From Arthrobacter globiformis (lineage in GTDB: Bacteria; Actinomycetota; Actinomycetes; Actinomycetales; Micrococcaceae): DNA of 64,000 bases. Within the stretch, counting starts at the first letter, position 1; every line of letters begins with the position of its first letter. The stretch lies in assembly GCF_030818015.1 (NCBI RefSeq), contig NZ_JAUSZX010000001.1, positions 4,216,001 through 4,280,000 on the forward strand, in the 5' to 3' direction. Of this stretch, positions 32,162 through 41,060 are shown in pieces. The notes below the pieces were generated by a model that was not told the DNA's origin, searched no databases, and saw only the letters and a program-made list of their open reading frames with translations. The translations under genes and the position numbers were made by a program.

Positions 32162-33442
32162 TTAAGCAGCCGTCCGGCGGCCGTGGAGCCACAGCAGGCA
32201 CGCAATCACGGCGGCGGAAACCATCCCCAGCGCGCCGGTCACCACCAGCCCCGCCCGGACGCCGAGCCACTCCGTCAGCCAGCCGGCCAGCAGCCCGCCG
32301 AGCGCATGGCCGCCCAGCAGGAGCGGCAGGTATAGGGCCATGACGCGGCCCCGGACACCCGCCCCGGCCTCCAGCTGCACGGCCGTGGCGGCGCTGGTGA
32401 GGAACAGCAGGGTCATGAAACCGACCGCCACCAGCATCGCCATGAACAGCTCCGGGCTGGGCATGACGGCGGCGATGAGCTGTGCGAGTCCAAAGAGCCC
32501 GGCGCTGGCCACGATGCCCTTCCGGCCGAACCGCTGCAGCCTGGACGCCACGACGGCGCCGGCAAGGGCCCCCACAGCGCTCAGGGTGTTGAACAAGCCA
32601 AAGCCGGCTGCGCCGCTGTGCCAAACCGAGCTGGCAAAGGCGGCCAGCACCACCGGCCCGTTCATCCCGAATGCGCCGAGCAACCCGGCGAGCATCATTA
32701 CCAGGAGCAGCCGCGGGCGGTCGCGCACGTAACGGAAGCCCGCAAGCACCCGGCCCCGGCCGCGGACCGCAGGCGTGCCCGGGTGGAGTTCGCCCGGCCG
32801 GATGGCGGCAATCATGGCCAGCACCGCCAGGCACAGCACGGCGTTGGCCGCGAAGGCGGCCGCGGATCCGGCCCCGGCGACCACGAGCCCGCCCAGGGCC
32901 GGCCCGGCCATGGCCCCGAGCTGCCCGATGGCGTTGTTGAGTCCGATTGCCACCGGAAGGCCGGCGTCGCCCACCACTTCGTTCACGAACACCTGGCGGG
33001 CTGGGCCGTCCAGGGCGCTGGTGATGCCCAGCAGGATGCAGCTGGCGTAGACAACCTCGACGGCGATGCTGCCGCCAGCGTCCCAGACGGCGAGGCCGCC
33101 GGCCAGGACGGCGGTGGCGGACTGGCAAAGAAGAAGGATGCGGCGCTTGGGAAAGAGATCCACAACCACGCCGCCGAGCGGCCCCACCACCAGCAGGGGC
33201 AGGAACTGCAGCGCCACGGCAACGCCCACCGCGGCCGGGCTTCCGGTCAGCTGCAGCACCAGCCAGTCCTGGGCAAGCCGCTGCATCCAGACGCCCGTGC
33301 CTCCCGCGAGCTGAATGCCCGCGAAGATGCGGTAGTTGCGCTGCGCGAGGGGCCGGTACCACCTGCCGTCCGTGGACTTCGGTTGTCCGGAGGCCTTTTC
33401 CTGATAAATCTTGCCTGGGGAGGATCTCCGACGGGACGTCAC
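32162..33442 (-). CDS. MFS transporter, EntS / MFS_3 type
   Basis: This 426-aa protein has about twelve hydrophobic helices and motifs of the EntS-like exporter group: RNYRIFAGIQLAGGTGVWMQRLAQDWL at the start, GPLGGVVVDLFPKRRILL in loop 2-3, and ALDGPARQVFVNEVVG in helix 5. These are usually drug or metabolite exporters, so sugar import is less likely. A frame extends to 33649, but I choose the GTG at 33442 because it overlaps the stop of the DUF624 gene as GTGA. It is the last gene of the operon that runs from 37201 and converges with the Gfo/Idh-DUF6807 gene. Confidence 0.8.
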   Translation of the reverse strand: MTSRRRSSPGKIYQEKASGQPKSTDGRWYRPLAQRNYRIFAGIQLAGGTGVWMQRLAQDWLVLQLTGSPAAVGVAVALQFLPLLVVGPLGGVVVDLFPKRRILLLCQSATAVLAGGLAVWDAGGSIAVEVVYASCILLGITSALDGPARQVFVNEVVGDAGLPVAIGLNNAIGQLGAMAGPALGGLVVAGAGSAAAFAANAVLCLAVLAMIAAIRPGELHPGTPAVRGRGRVLAGFRYVRDRPRLLLVMMLAGLLGAFGMNGPVVLAAFASSVWHSGAAGFGLFNTLSAVGALAGAVVASRLQRFGRKGIVASAGLFGLAQLIAAVMPSPELFMAMLVAVGFMTLLFLTSAATAVQLEAGAGVRGRVMALYLPLLLGGHALGGLLAGWLTEWLGVRAGLVVTGALGMVSAAVIACLLWLHGRRTAA

Positions 33443-34023
33443 GTCAGCTGACTGGCCTCTGCGCGTAGCCTGACCGCTGCTGCGGCGAGCACGAGGCAGC
33501 CCGGCACCACGACTACAAGCGCCGGCAGCATCCATACGAAGACGGCCGTCAGGCCCAATGCCGCCACCAGGAGCAACGAACCGGACCAGTCCGCCACGGA
33601 CTCCTTCCGGGCTGCTGCCAGTGCTTCCGCCCAATGACCGGGTTGCCACCGGGACGCCGTCCTCAGCAGCAGCACCGTGGCCGCCGCGGCCAGGAGCAGC
33701 GTCGCCGGCAGGACAACGGCCCGCCCCGGCAGCTGCCCTGCTGCCGTGAGCAGCAGGTTGATGATGACGACGGCGGCAACGGCCGCCGTCGTAAGCCCGA
33801 GTTTTAGGCTCCCGGGCAAGGCGGCCCGGAACGTGCTCCAGAGGCCCGGGACGGAGTCGTCCCGCCCGGCGAGGTGCCGCCCCAGGTGGGCGGTGCCGGC
33901 CGCATACGCGGCCGGCACGGTGACCAGGGGAACGGAGAATGCAAGCACGATGACGCCGGCCAGCATCGTCTCGGAGAAGAGCGCGAACCGGATGACGGGG
34001 ACACTTTCGGTTTCGGCGGCCAT
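33439..34023 (-). CDS. DUF624 (YesL-like) membrane protein
   Basis: This 194-aa protein has about five hydrophobic helices, and the first is followed by a VPLVTVPAAYAAG segment typical of DUF624/YesL. These proteins are regularly encoded with binding-protein sugar ABC importers for plant polysaccharides (YesL lies in the rhamnogalacturonan operon of Bacillus), but their function is unknown. It starts 4 nt after the upstream permease gene and overlaps the MFS gene by 4 nt. Confidence 0.7.
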   Translation of the reverse strand: MAAETESVPVIRFALFSETMLAGVIVLAFSVPLVTVPAAYAAGTAHLGRHLAGRDDSVPGLWSTFRAALPGSLKLGLTTAAVAAVVIINLLLTAAGQLPGRAVVLPATLLLAAAATVLLLRTASRWQPGHWAEALAAARKESVADWSGSLLLVAALGLTAVFVWMLPALVVVVPGCLVLAAAAVRLRAEASQLT

Positions 34024-34027
34024 GGCG

Positions 34028-34939
34028 TCAGCCCTTGAGGCCCTGGGTGGAGACGCCCTCCACGATGTAGCGCTGGAAGATCAGGAAGAACACCAGCACA
34101 GGGAGCAGGGCCAGGACCGACATGGCGATCATCGCGCCGTAGTCGGAGCTCTGGGTCTGGTCGACGAAGAGCCGGAGGGCCAGGGGCAGCGGGTACTTTT
34201 CCGGTGAGTTCAGGTAGAGCAGCGGGCCCAGGAAGTCGTTCCAACTCCAGATGAAGGCGAAAATGGACGAGCTGATGAGGGCCGGCTTCATCAGCGGCAG
34301 CATGATGCTGCAGAAGATCCGCACGTGGCCCGCGCCGTCGATGATCGCTGCCTCGTCCAACTCCCGGGGCAGGTTGCGCATGAACTGCACCATGAGGAAA
34401 ACGAAGAAGGCATCCGCGGCCAGGAACTTCCCGATCAGCAGGGGAATGTAGGTGTCCACGAGCCCCAGCTGCTGGAAGACGATGTACTGCGGGATGATCA
34501 CCACGTGGAACGGCAGCAGCAGGGTGGCGATCATCATGCCGAAGAAGATACTGCGGCCGGGGAACTTGATCCGGGCGAAGGCGTAGGCGGAAACGGTCGC
34601 CGAGAGCACCGTCCCGATCACCGAGGCGAGGGCCAGCACCACCGAGTTCGCGAAGAACTGAGCCGTGGAGACACCGCCAATGCCGCCCATCGCGGTCACG
34701 AAGTTGTCGAAGCTGAAGTTTGAGCTCCAGATCGACGAGTTGCCGATGATCTCACTGCTGGGTTTGAAGGCCGAGCTGACCATCCACAGCGCCGGGTAGA
34801 GCACGACGGCGATGAGGGCCAGCGAGACGGCGTGAAACACGATGCCGCGGGCGCGCTTGGCCGCGCGGGAGTCGGCCTTGGGGTTGTACTCGGACGCATC
34901 AGCGGTCCGGGCTTGGGTGGGTGGGCTGAGTATGGTCAT
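34028..34939 (-). CDS. Carbohydrate ABC transporter permease (MalG type)
   Basis: This 303-aa inner-membrane permease has six helices and the EAA loop ELDEAAIIDGAGHVRIFCSIMLPL, which contacts the ATPase. The N-terminal helix (YPALWMVSSAFKPSSE) and C-terminal RYIVEGVSTQGLKG are typical of the MalG/LacG group. It overlaps the upstream permease by 4 nt (ATGA). It forms an importer with the permease at 34936 and the binding protein at 35921; no ATPase gene is nearby. Confidence 0.92.
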   Translation of the reverse strand: MTILSPPTQARTADASEYNPKADSRAAKRARGIVFHAVSLALIAVVLYPALWMVSSAFKPSSEIIGNSSIWSSNFSFDNFVTAMGGIGGVSTAQFFANSVVLALASVIGTVLSATVSAYAFARIKFPGRSIFFGMMIATLLLPFHVVIIPQYIVFQQLGLVDTYIPLLIGKFLAADAFFVFLMVQFMRNLPRELDEAAIIDGAGHVRIFCSIMLPLMKPALISSSIFAFIWSWNDFLGPLLYLNSPEKYPLPLALRLFVDQTQSSDYGAMIAMSVLALLPVLVFFLIFQRYIVEGVSTQGLKG

Positions 34940-35886
34940 TTTGCATCACCGCTGTAGTGGACCCAGGACTTGGAGGTACGGAAGAAGATCAGCGTGATGA
35001 CGCCGACGGCGATCACCAGCAGCCAGGCCATGGCGGAGGCATAGCCCATCCGGAAGTCGCTGAAGCCCCGGAGGTAGAGGTAGAGGGTGTAGAAGAGGGT
35101 GGAGCCGGCCGGGCCGCCTTCACCGTTGGAGATGATGTAGGCCGAGGCGAAGATCTGGAACGCGTGGATTGTCTCCAGGAGGAGGTTGAAGAAGACCACC
35201 GGGGAGAGCATCGGGAACGTGATGTTCACGAACTTCCGGAACCGGCCGGCGCCGTCCACGGAGGCAGCCTCGTACAGCTCCTGCGGGATCTGCTTCAGGC
35301 CGGCCAGGAAGATCACCATGGGGGCGCCGAACTGCCAGACCGTCAGCAGGATCATCATGGGCATGGTCATGGACGGGTTGCCCACCCAGCCGCCGAGGTT
35401 GATGCCGAAGAAGGACAGGCCCTGATCCACCGGGCCGGAGTCGCCGAACATGGCCTTCCACACGATCGCGATCGAGACGCTGGCCCCGATCAGCGAGGGC
35501 GCATAGAAAGCCGAGCGGTAGAAACCCTGGCCGCGGGTGGCAGCGTTGAGCAGCAGGGCCACCGCGAGCGCCGCGGCAAGCTTCAGCGGGGTTCCGAACA
35601 CCACGTAGCCCAGCGTGACGCCCACCGACTGCAGGAAGCGCTCGTCCTGGAACAGGCTGGTGTAGTTCTCGAGGCCGATCCACTTGGGCGCCTCGAAGAG
35701 GTTGTAGTTGGTGAAGGAGAGGTAGAGCGAGGACAGCATCGGGCCCACGGTCAGGAGAATGAAGCCCAGCAGCCAGGGCAGCAGGAAGGTGTAGCCGGCA
35801 CGGGTGTCCGCACCCCGCCGGCGCGGTGCACGCGCGGGCGGGGCGGCGGCTGGGGCGCCGCTGTGGCGGGTCAGGGTCTGAGTCAC
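34936..35886 (-). CDS. Carbohydrate ABC transporter permease (MalF type)
   Basis: This 316-aa permease of the MalF/UgpA group has the EAA loop ELYEAASVDGAGRFRKFVNITFPML and six hydrophobic helices, with the familiar YTFLLPWLLGFILLTVGPM and LYLSFTNYNLFE N-terminal segments. It begins 34 nt after the binding-protein gene and overlaps the second permease gene. The substrate is probably an oligosaccharide, given the adjacent GH42 enzyme and esterase. Confidence 0.92.
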   Translation of the reverse strand: MTQTLTRHSGAPAAAPPARAPRRRGADTRAGYTFLLPWLLGFILLTVGPMLSSLYLSFTNYNLFEAPKWIGLENYTSLFQDERFLQSVGVTLGYVVFGTPLKLAAALAVALLLNAATRGQGFYRSAFYAPSLIGASVSIAIVWKAMFGDSGPVDQGLSFFGINLGGWVGNPSMTMPMMILLTVWQFGAPMVIFLAGLKQIPQELYEAASVDGAGRFRKFVNITFPMLSPVVFFNLLLETIHAFQIFASAYIISNGEGGPAGSTLFYTLYLYLRGFSDFRMGYASAMAWLLVIAVGVITLIFFRTSKSWVHYSGDAK

Positions 35887-35920
35887 GAAAGAGTCCTTGT
35901 CAGGTTCTGCAGCGCGTACG

Positions 35921-37201
35921 CTACGCGTTCTGTTTGATGACGTCTTCGGCTTCCTTGAACCACTGGTCCACGGCTCCGTCCACAGTGAACTTGCCGTAGT
36001 TCAGGTCCTCGTTGACCCGCAGGAAGGCGGCCTCGAGGGTGCCGAAGCCGACGATCGGGGGTTCTGGGGCGTCCTTGAGGTACTTGCCGATGGAGGTTTC
36101 GTAGTCGACCACGGCTTTGTCGGTGCCTTCGAAGGTGGTGCCGTCCCGCTGCGTCTTGGAGGCGGGCACACCGCGGGAGGTCTTGAAGATGTCGCCCACC
36201 TCGGGGTCGTTGACCATGAAGTCGATGAAGCGGGCGGCCGCGTCTTTGTACTTGGTCTTGGCGCTGGCCACCATGAGCATGGACGGCTTGAGGAACAGGC
36301 CGAGGTTTTCCGGATCATCGGACGGGATGGGCACCAGCTTGAGCTCCTTGGCTCCGCTGTCCTTGAGGTAGCCGGCCATGAAGTTGTCCCAGGTGTTCTC
36401 CGAGACGGTGAGGTTGGAGCCGAACGGGCTCTTCGGCTTGACCTGGGCGCTGCGGTCCGCCGGGACCACGGCGTTGGTGCCGCGGAGGTCTGAGTTCATG
36501 TTCAGCCAGGTGCGCAGGTCGTCCTTGCTGAAGCCGAGCTTGCCGTCACCGGTGAAGGCGTCGATGCCCTTCTGCCGCAGCCAGATGTTGAACTGCCACC
36601 AGATGCCGGTGAAATCGGACCCACCGAAGTACTTTCCGCCGCCGGCCTGCCCGATCTTGGTGAGCCAGGCCTTGTACTCTGCATAGGTCCACGTGCCGGC
36701 CGGCTCGGCCACGCCGATTTCCTTGAGTTTGGCCGGATCGTAGTAGACGGCGAAGGCGTTGGTGCTGGTGGGGATGCCGTAGGTCTTGCCCCGGATCTGG
36801 CCGGACGGCAGCAGGGTCTTGTCGAAGGCGTCGGTGTTGATCTTGACGGTGCCGAGATCCAGGAGCTGGTTCCGCTGGGCGTAGTCGCGCAGGTAGGAAA
36901 GGTCCCACTGCATGACGTCCGGGAGTCCGCCGCCGGCGGCCTCGGTGGCGCGCTTCTGCCAGTAGCCGGCGAAGTCGGTGAAGTTGCCGTTGACCTTGAC
37001 GTCCGGGTTCTTCTTCTCGAACACGGCGATGGCCTTGCGGGTGCGCTCCGCCCGGTCGTCGTTGCCCCACCACGTGTAGGTGATGGTTACGGGGTTGTCG
37101 GCGGAGCCTGTCTGGCCTGCCGGTGCACCGCACGCGGCCAGCGTAGCTGCGGACACCGTTCCTGCCGCCACCGCGGTAAGAAATTTCCTTCTGCTGATCA
37201 T
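35921..37201 (-). CDS. Extracellular sugar-binding lipoprotein of ABC importer
   Basis: This 426-aa family 1 solute-binding protein has a Tat-like N-terminus (ISRRKFLTAVAAG) and a lipobox LAAC, so it is exported and lipid-anchored. The mature part has ITYTWWGNDDRAERTRKAIAVFEKKNP and FLKPSMLMVASAKTKYKDAAARFIDFMVND segments typical of oligosaccharide-binding proteins. It is the first gene of the importer operon (35921 down to 32162) and is divergent from the GH42 gene. GGAGG precedes the ATG. Confidence 0.9.
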   Translation of the reverse strand: MISRRKFLTAVAAGTVSAATLAACGAPAGQTGSADNPVTITYTWWGNDDRAERTRKAIAVFEKKNPDVKVNGNFTDFAGYWQKRATEAAGGGLPDVMQWDLSYLRDYAQRNQLLDLGTVKINTDAFDKTLLPSGQIRGKTYGIPTSTNAFAVYYDPAKLKEIGVAEPAGTWTYAEYKAWLTKIGQAGGGKYFGGSDFTGIWWQFNIWLRQKGIDAFTGDGKLGFSKDDLRTWLNMNSDLRGTNAVVPADRSAQVKPKSPFGSNLTVSENTWDNFMAGYLKDSGAKELKLVPIPSDDPENLGLFLKPSMLMVASAKTKYKDAAARFIDFMVNDPEVGDIFKTSRGVPASKTQRDGTTFEGTDKAVVDYETSIGKYLKDAPEPPIVGFGTLEAAFLRVNEDLNYGKFTVDGAVDQWFKEAEDVIKQNA

Positions 37202-37245
37202 TGGGAGCCTCCTTGCTCATGTTGCTGCTCAACGAGCGCAAACTT

Positions 37246-37308
37246 TTTTCGAAAACTTCGACAACTTGGAGTCGTGATCTGGATTACACCATCTCTGAAT
37301 CGATACAA
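37246..37308. promoter_or_regulatory. LacI-like operators in the divergent gap before the GH42 gene
   Basis: TTTTCGAAAA (37246-37255, perfect 10-bp palindrome) and CTGAATCGATACAA (37295-37308, core TGAATCGATACA) both have the central CG and inverted-repeat form of LacI-family sites. They lie between the binding-protein gene (start 37201) and the GH42 gene (start 37406). The second resembles the rhaM operator half TTGAATCG. Confidence 0.45.
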
Positions 37309-37405
37309 TAGCTACATCGGCCACCCTCGGCAAGCGTTTTCCAGACTTCCTGTTTCAACTCTTCCCGTTTCAACCGCCCGCATCCGGCCACGACGAAGGA
37401 GCCTC

Positions 37406-39421
37406 ATGCCCACCCCAGCGTCCCCTCCCCCAACCCCGGCCTGGAACAGCGGTTCCGGCCTGGCATTCGGCGGTGACTACAATCCCGAGCAGTGGCCGGC
37501 CGACGTCCGGCTGGAGGACATCGGGCTCATGAAGGAGGCCGGCGTGACCCTCCTCAGCGTGGCCATTTTTTCGTGGGCGCTCCTGGAGCCACGTGAAGGG
37601 GAGTACGACTTTTCCTGGCTGGATGAGGTGCTGGACAACCTGGATGGCGCAGGCATCAAGGTTGCCCTCGCCACGGCCACGGCCGCTCCCCCGGCCTGGC
37701 TGGTGCGGAAGCATCCGGAAGTGCTGCCGGTAACGGCGGAGGGCACCGTCCTGGAACGCGGCTCCCGGCGGCACTACTCGCCGTCGTCCGCTGTTTACCG
37801 CCGGTATGCCACCGGCATTACCCGAAAATTGGCTGAACGGTACAGGGACCATCCGGCGCTGGCGCTGTGGCACGTGGACAACGAGCTCGGCTGCCACGTG
37901 TCAGAGTTTTACGGCGAGGAGGACGCCGCGGCGTTCCGGCGCTGGCTGGAGCGGCGCTACGGCAGCATCGAGGCGCTGAACGAGGCCTGGGGAACGGCCT
38001 TCTGGTCGCAGCACTATGCCTCGTTCGAGGAGATCATCCCGCCGCGGGCGGCCCCCACCACCCTCAATCCGACGCAGCGGCTGGACTTCCAGCGGTTCAG
38101 TTCCTGGGTGCTGATGGACTACTACCGGAGCCTGCTGGCGGTGATCCGGGAGGTGACTCCCGACGTTCCGGCCACCACCAACCTCATGGTTTCCAGCGCC
38201 ACCAAGTCCATGGACTACTTCGACTGGGCGAAGGACCTGGACGTGGTGGCCAACGACCACTACCTGGTGGCCGCGGACCCGGAGCGGGAGATCGAACTGG
38301 CGTTCAGCGCGGACCTCACGCGCGGTGTCGCGGGCAACAGGCCTTGGATCCTGATGGAACACTCGACGTCGGCCGTGAACTGGCAGCCACGCAACCAGCC
38401 GAAGATGCCCGGGGAACTGCTGCGGAACTCCCTGGCGCACGTGGCCCGCGGCGCCGATGCCGTCATGTTTTTCCAGTGGCGGCAGAGCGTTGCCGGGGCC
38501 GAGAAATTCCATTCGGCGATGGTGCCGCACGGCGGCCGCGGCACCCGGGTGTGGCGCGAGGTGGTGGCCCTCGGCGAAGCCCTGAAGCGGCTCGGCCCGG
38601 TCAAGGGCTCCACGGTGGAATCCCGGGTGGCCATCGTGTTCGACTACGAGGCATGGTGGGCCAGCGAACTGGACTCGCACCCGAGCGAGGATGTGAAGTA
38701 CCTCGACCTGCTCCGCGCGTTCCACCGCTCGCTGTTCCGGCGCGGCGTGGGCGTGGATTTCGTCCATCCCGCCGCAGACCTAGGGGGCTATGACCTGGTC
38801 CTGGTGTGCACCCTCTACTGCGTCACCGACGCCGCCGCGGCCAACATCGCCCGCGCCGCCGAGGCAGGCGCCACGGTGCTGGTCAGCTACTTCAGCGGCA
38901 TCGTGGACGAACGGGACCACATCCGGCTGGGCGGCTACCCGGGCGCCTTCCGGGAACTGCTGGGAATCCGGACCGAGGAGTTCCATCCGCTGCTCGAAGG
39001 CGGGCGGGTGACTCTGAGCGACGGCACCGTTGGCCGGATCTGGAGCGAGCACGTCCACGCGGAAAGCGCGGAACCCCTGGCCACCTTCACCAGTTACCCG
39101 CTCGACGGAATCCCGGCGCTGACCCGGAGGACCGCGGGCGGCGGCGCGGCCTGGTACCTGGCCACGCTCCCCGACCGTGACGGCATCGAACGCCTGCTGG
39201 ACAGGCTCCTGGCCGAAGCGGGAGTGGCGGCCTCTGCGGAGGCCGCTGCCGGCGTCGAACTTACCCGGCGGGTCACGGCGGACGGGCGCCGCTTCCTCTT
39301 CGCCATCAACCACGGCCGGGAGGATGCGGCGGTGAAGGCCGACGGCGAGGAACTGTTGGGCGGCGGGCGTTTCGGCGGGAGTGTTCCCGGCGGAGGGGTG
39401 GCCGTGATCGCCGAGGACTGA
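37406..39421 (+). CDS. Beta-galactosidase, glycoside hydrolase family 42
   Basis: The 671-aa protein hydrolyses terminal beta-galactosides, by family. The GH42 catalytic pair is visible: acid/base Glu160 in HVDNELGC and nucleophile Glu318 in ILMEHS. GGDYNPEQWP at the N-terminus and the trimerisation-type middle domain (VESRVAIVFDYEAWWASELD) also fit. There is no signal peptide, so it acts on imported oligosaccharides such as galactan side chains. I use the ATG at 37406 (AAGGAG 5 nt upstream); an earlier ATG at 37274 would run through the promoter. It is divergent from the sugar importer operon. Confidence 0.92.
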   Translation: MPTPASPPPTPAWNSGSGLAFGGDYNPEQWPADVRLEDIGLMKEAGVTLLSVAIFSWALLEPREGEYDFSWLDEVLDNLDGAGIKVALATATAAPPAWLVRKHPEVLPVTAEGTVLERGSRRHYSPSSAVYRRYATGITRKLAERYRDHPALALWHVDNELGCHVSEFYGEEDAAAFRRWLERRYGSIEALNEAWGTAFWSQHYASFEEIIPPRAAPTTLNPTQRLDFQRFSSWVLMDYYRSLLAVIREVTPDVPATTNLMVSSATKSMDYFDWAKDLDVVANDHYLVAADPEREIELAFSADLTRGVAGNRPWILMEHSTSAVNWQPRNQPKMPGELLRNSLAHVARGADAVMFFQWRQSVAGAEKFHSAMVPHGGRGTRVWREVVALGEALKRLGPVKGSTVESRVAIVFDYEAWWASELDSHPSEDVKYLDLLRAFHRSLFRRGVGVDFVHPAADLGGYDLVLVCTLYCVTDAAAANIARAAEAGATVLVSYFSGIVDERDHIRLGGYPGAFRELLGIRTEEFHPLLEGGRVTLSDGTVGRIWSEHVHAESAEPLATFTSYPLDGIPALTRRTAGGGAAWYLATLPDRDGIERLLDRLLAEAGVAASAEAAAGVELTRRVTADGRRFLFAINHGREDAAVKADGEELLGGGRFGGSVPGGGVAVIAED

Positions 39422-39490
39422 GCGTCCCATGGAGTTCCTGTACAGCTCATGGCCCCCGAAGTCGCGGTAGGTGTACAGCCGCCGGAACGC

Positions 39491-39535
39491 GGAAAACCCC
39501 TGGCAGTCTCCCAGCGGAGACGCCCGGGGTTTTCC
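39491..39535. terminator. Bidirectional intrinsic terminator
   Basis: GGAAAACCCC (39491-39500) and GGGGTTTTCC (39526-39535) form a perfect 10-bp stem with an internal structured loop between the convergent GH42 and binding-protein genes. A and T runs within the arms suit both directions. Confidence 0.8.
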
Positions 39536-39544
39536 TGAGCGGAG

Positions 39545-40912
39545 CTAACTGCTGATCGCGGACTTCATCTCGTCCACGGCTTTCGTGCCGGCGTCCTGGG
39601 TGGAGAGCCTGTTGAACAGCACCTCGGAGCTGTAGCGCTTGATGATCTCCTGGATGGCGCCCGCGCCCTTCGGCGGCGGCGCCGGGGCCTCGCCGAGTTC
39701 GCCCTTGATCTGGTCAATGAACTTGACCACCTTGACGTCGGCGGGAGTCAGCTTGGACTGGATTGCGGCACGGACCTGGGAGTTGGGGTAGACGCCGCGG
39801 TCTGCCAGCAGGATTTCGCCGGCCTTCGTGTCGTTGGCCAGGAAGTTGATGAACTTGGCCACCTCCTCGGGGTGCTTGGTCCGAGAGGATGCGGACCAGA
39901 ACTGGGAGGCCTTGTACCAGAGCTGGGTGTCCGCCGCCTTGCCCGTCTTGGAGGGGAACCTGAGCACCTGCAGCTCACCGCCGGCAGCCTTCTCCAGTGC
40001 CGGCAGCTGGTTGGACCACCAGAAGGCCAGCCCGTTCTTGCCGGTGGCCAGGCCGCTCTGGTCCAGCGGGGCCGCCTCGGCCTCGACTACCTCCGAGGCC
40101 GAGGGAACGGCCTTCTTCTCGCTCAGCTGCTTGAGGAAGTCCCACCAGCCGGCGATGTCCGACGGTTCGAACCCGAGCTTGCCGTCCGGGGTGTAGAGGG
40201 ACTTGCCGTTCTGCCGCAGCCAGACGCCGAGGGAGGCCTCGTCGGTGCCGTAGGCGGCGGCTCCGTAGGTTCCCTTGGGAGACTTGGCGGTCACCTCGGC
40301 CGAGATGCGCTCGAAGTCCTCCCAGGTCCAGGTCTTGTCATCCGGGAGCGCCACACCGGCCGCCTTGAACACCGCCGGGTTGGCAAGGATGGTCGCCGCG
40401 TTGATGCCTGCGGCGATGCCGGTGAGGCCGTCTTCGCTCTTGCCGGCGTTCAGGGCCGCCTCGTCCAGCTTCGAGGTGTCGATGCCGTACTTGGAAAGGT
40501 CCAGCAGTGCACCGCGGGAGGAGTATTCGGTGATGTACTTCTCGTCCATCTGGATAATGTCCGGTGCATCGTTGGCGGCAACCTGGGTGGCGAGCTTGTC
40601 CCAGTAGCCGCTCCAGTCGCCGTATTCGGCCTTGATCTTGATGTTGGGATTCTCCGCCTCAAACGCCGCGATGGCGGCCTGGGTTACTTGGGCGCGCTTG
40701 TCGCCGCCCCACCAGGAGAACCGCGGTTCCACCTTGCCGTCTGCACTGGACTGGGCGGGTCCGCCGCAGGCACTCAGGGCAAGGACGGCGGCGGCTGCGG
40801 CGGCCACGGCCGCGGTGGCGCGGAGGCGGCGTTTTGGTTTTGCTTGTTTTGCTAGTTTTGCTGGGTCGGCGCCGGGTGCGGCTGCCGATGCGGGCCGGGG
40901 AAAGAGTGGCAC
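39545..40912 (-). CDS. Extracellular sugar-binding lipoprotein of second ABC importer
   Basis: This 455-aa family 1 solute-binding protein has a basic N-terminus, a hydrophobic alanine-rich segment and the lipobox LSAC. The mature domain carries FSWWGGDKRAQVTQAAIAAFEAENP and PEEVAKFINFLANDTKAGEIL. I choose the GTG at 40912 (GGAG 8 nt upstream). The frame to an ATG at 40987 would place the perfect operator GAAAGCGCTTTC and the predicted transcription start inside the coding region. It lies downstream of the two permeases but has its own promoter. Confidence 0.88.
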   Translation of the reverse strand: MPLFPRPASAAAPGADPAKLAKQAKPKRRLRATAAVAAAAAAVLALSACGGPAQSSADGKVEPRFSWWGGDKRAQVTQAAIAAFEAENPNIKIKAEYGDWSGYWDKLATQVAANDAPDIIQMDEKYITEYSSRGALLDLSKYGIDTSKLDEAALNAGKSEDGLTGIAAGINAATILANPAVFKAAGVALPDDKTWTWEDFERISAEVTAKSPKGTYGAAAYGTDEASLGVWLRQNGKSLYTPDGKLGFEPSDIAGWWDFLKQLSEKKAVPSASEVVEAEAAPLDQSGLATGKNGLAFWWSNQLPALEKAAGGELQVLRFPSKTGKAADTQLWYKASQFWSASSRTKHPEEVAKFINFLANDTKAGEILLADRGVYPNSQVRAAIQSKLTPADVKVVKFIDQIKGELGEAPAPPPKGAGAIQEIIKRYSSEVLFNRLSTQDAGTKAVDEMKSAISS

Positions 40913-40967
40913 TGGAAACTCCGATCTTCTTTGATCCTGGAAGCGACTAAGAAACAGATCTCGCTGG

Positions 40968-40997
40968 GAAAGCGCTTTCTCGTCCATTTAGATTATA
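40968..40997 (-). promoter_or_regulatory. Promoter and LacI operator of the second sugar-binding protein
   Basis: On the minus strand a consensus -10 TATAAT (40992-40997) is followed, just after the expected start point, by the perfect 12-bp palindrome GAAAGCGCTTTC (40968-40979). This is the standard position for a LacI/CcpA-like repressor site. The -35 box is not clear. Confidence 0.7.
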
Positions 40998-41005
40998 AGT
41001 AGGTG

Positions 41006-41020
41006 ACTTGTATTACAAGT
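41006..41020. promoter_or_regulatory. Palindrome ACTTGTA-T-TACAAGT upstream of the -10 box
   Basis: A perfect 7-1-7 palindrome (41006-41020) overlaps the expected -35 region of the promoter at 40992. Its sequence is unlike the GAAAGCG sites, so it may bind a second regulator or an activator. It occurs only once as far as I can see. Confidence 0.45.
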
Positions 41021-41060
41021 GTTCTCTTTTATGACAGGGGGTGGCAGCCAGCCGGCCGGG

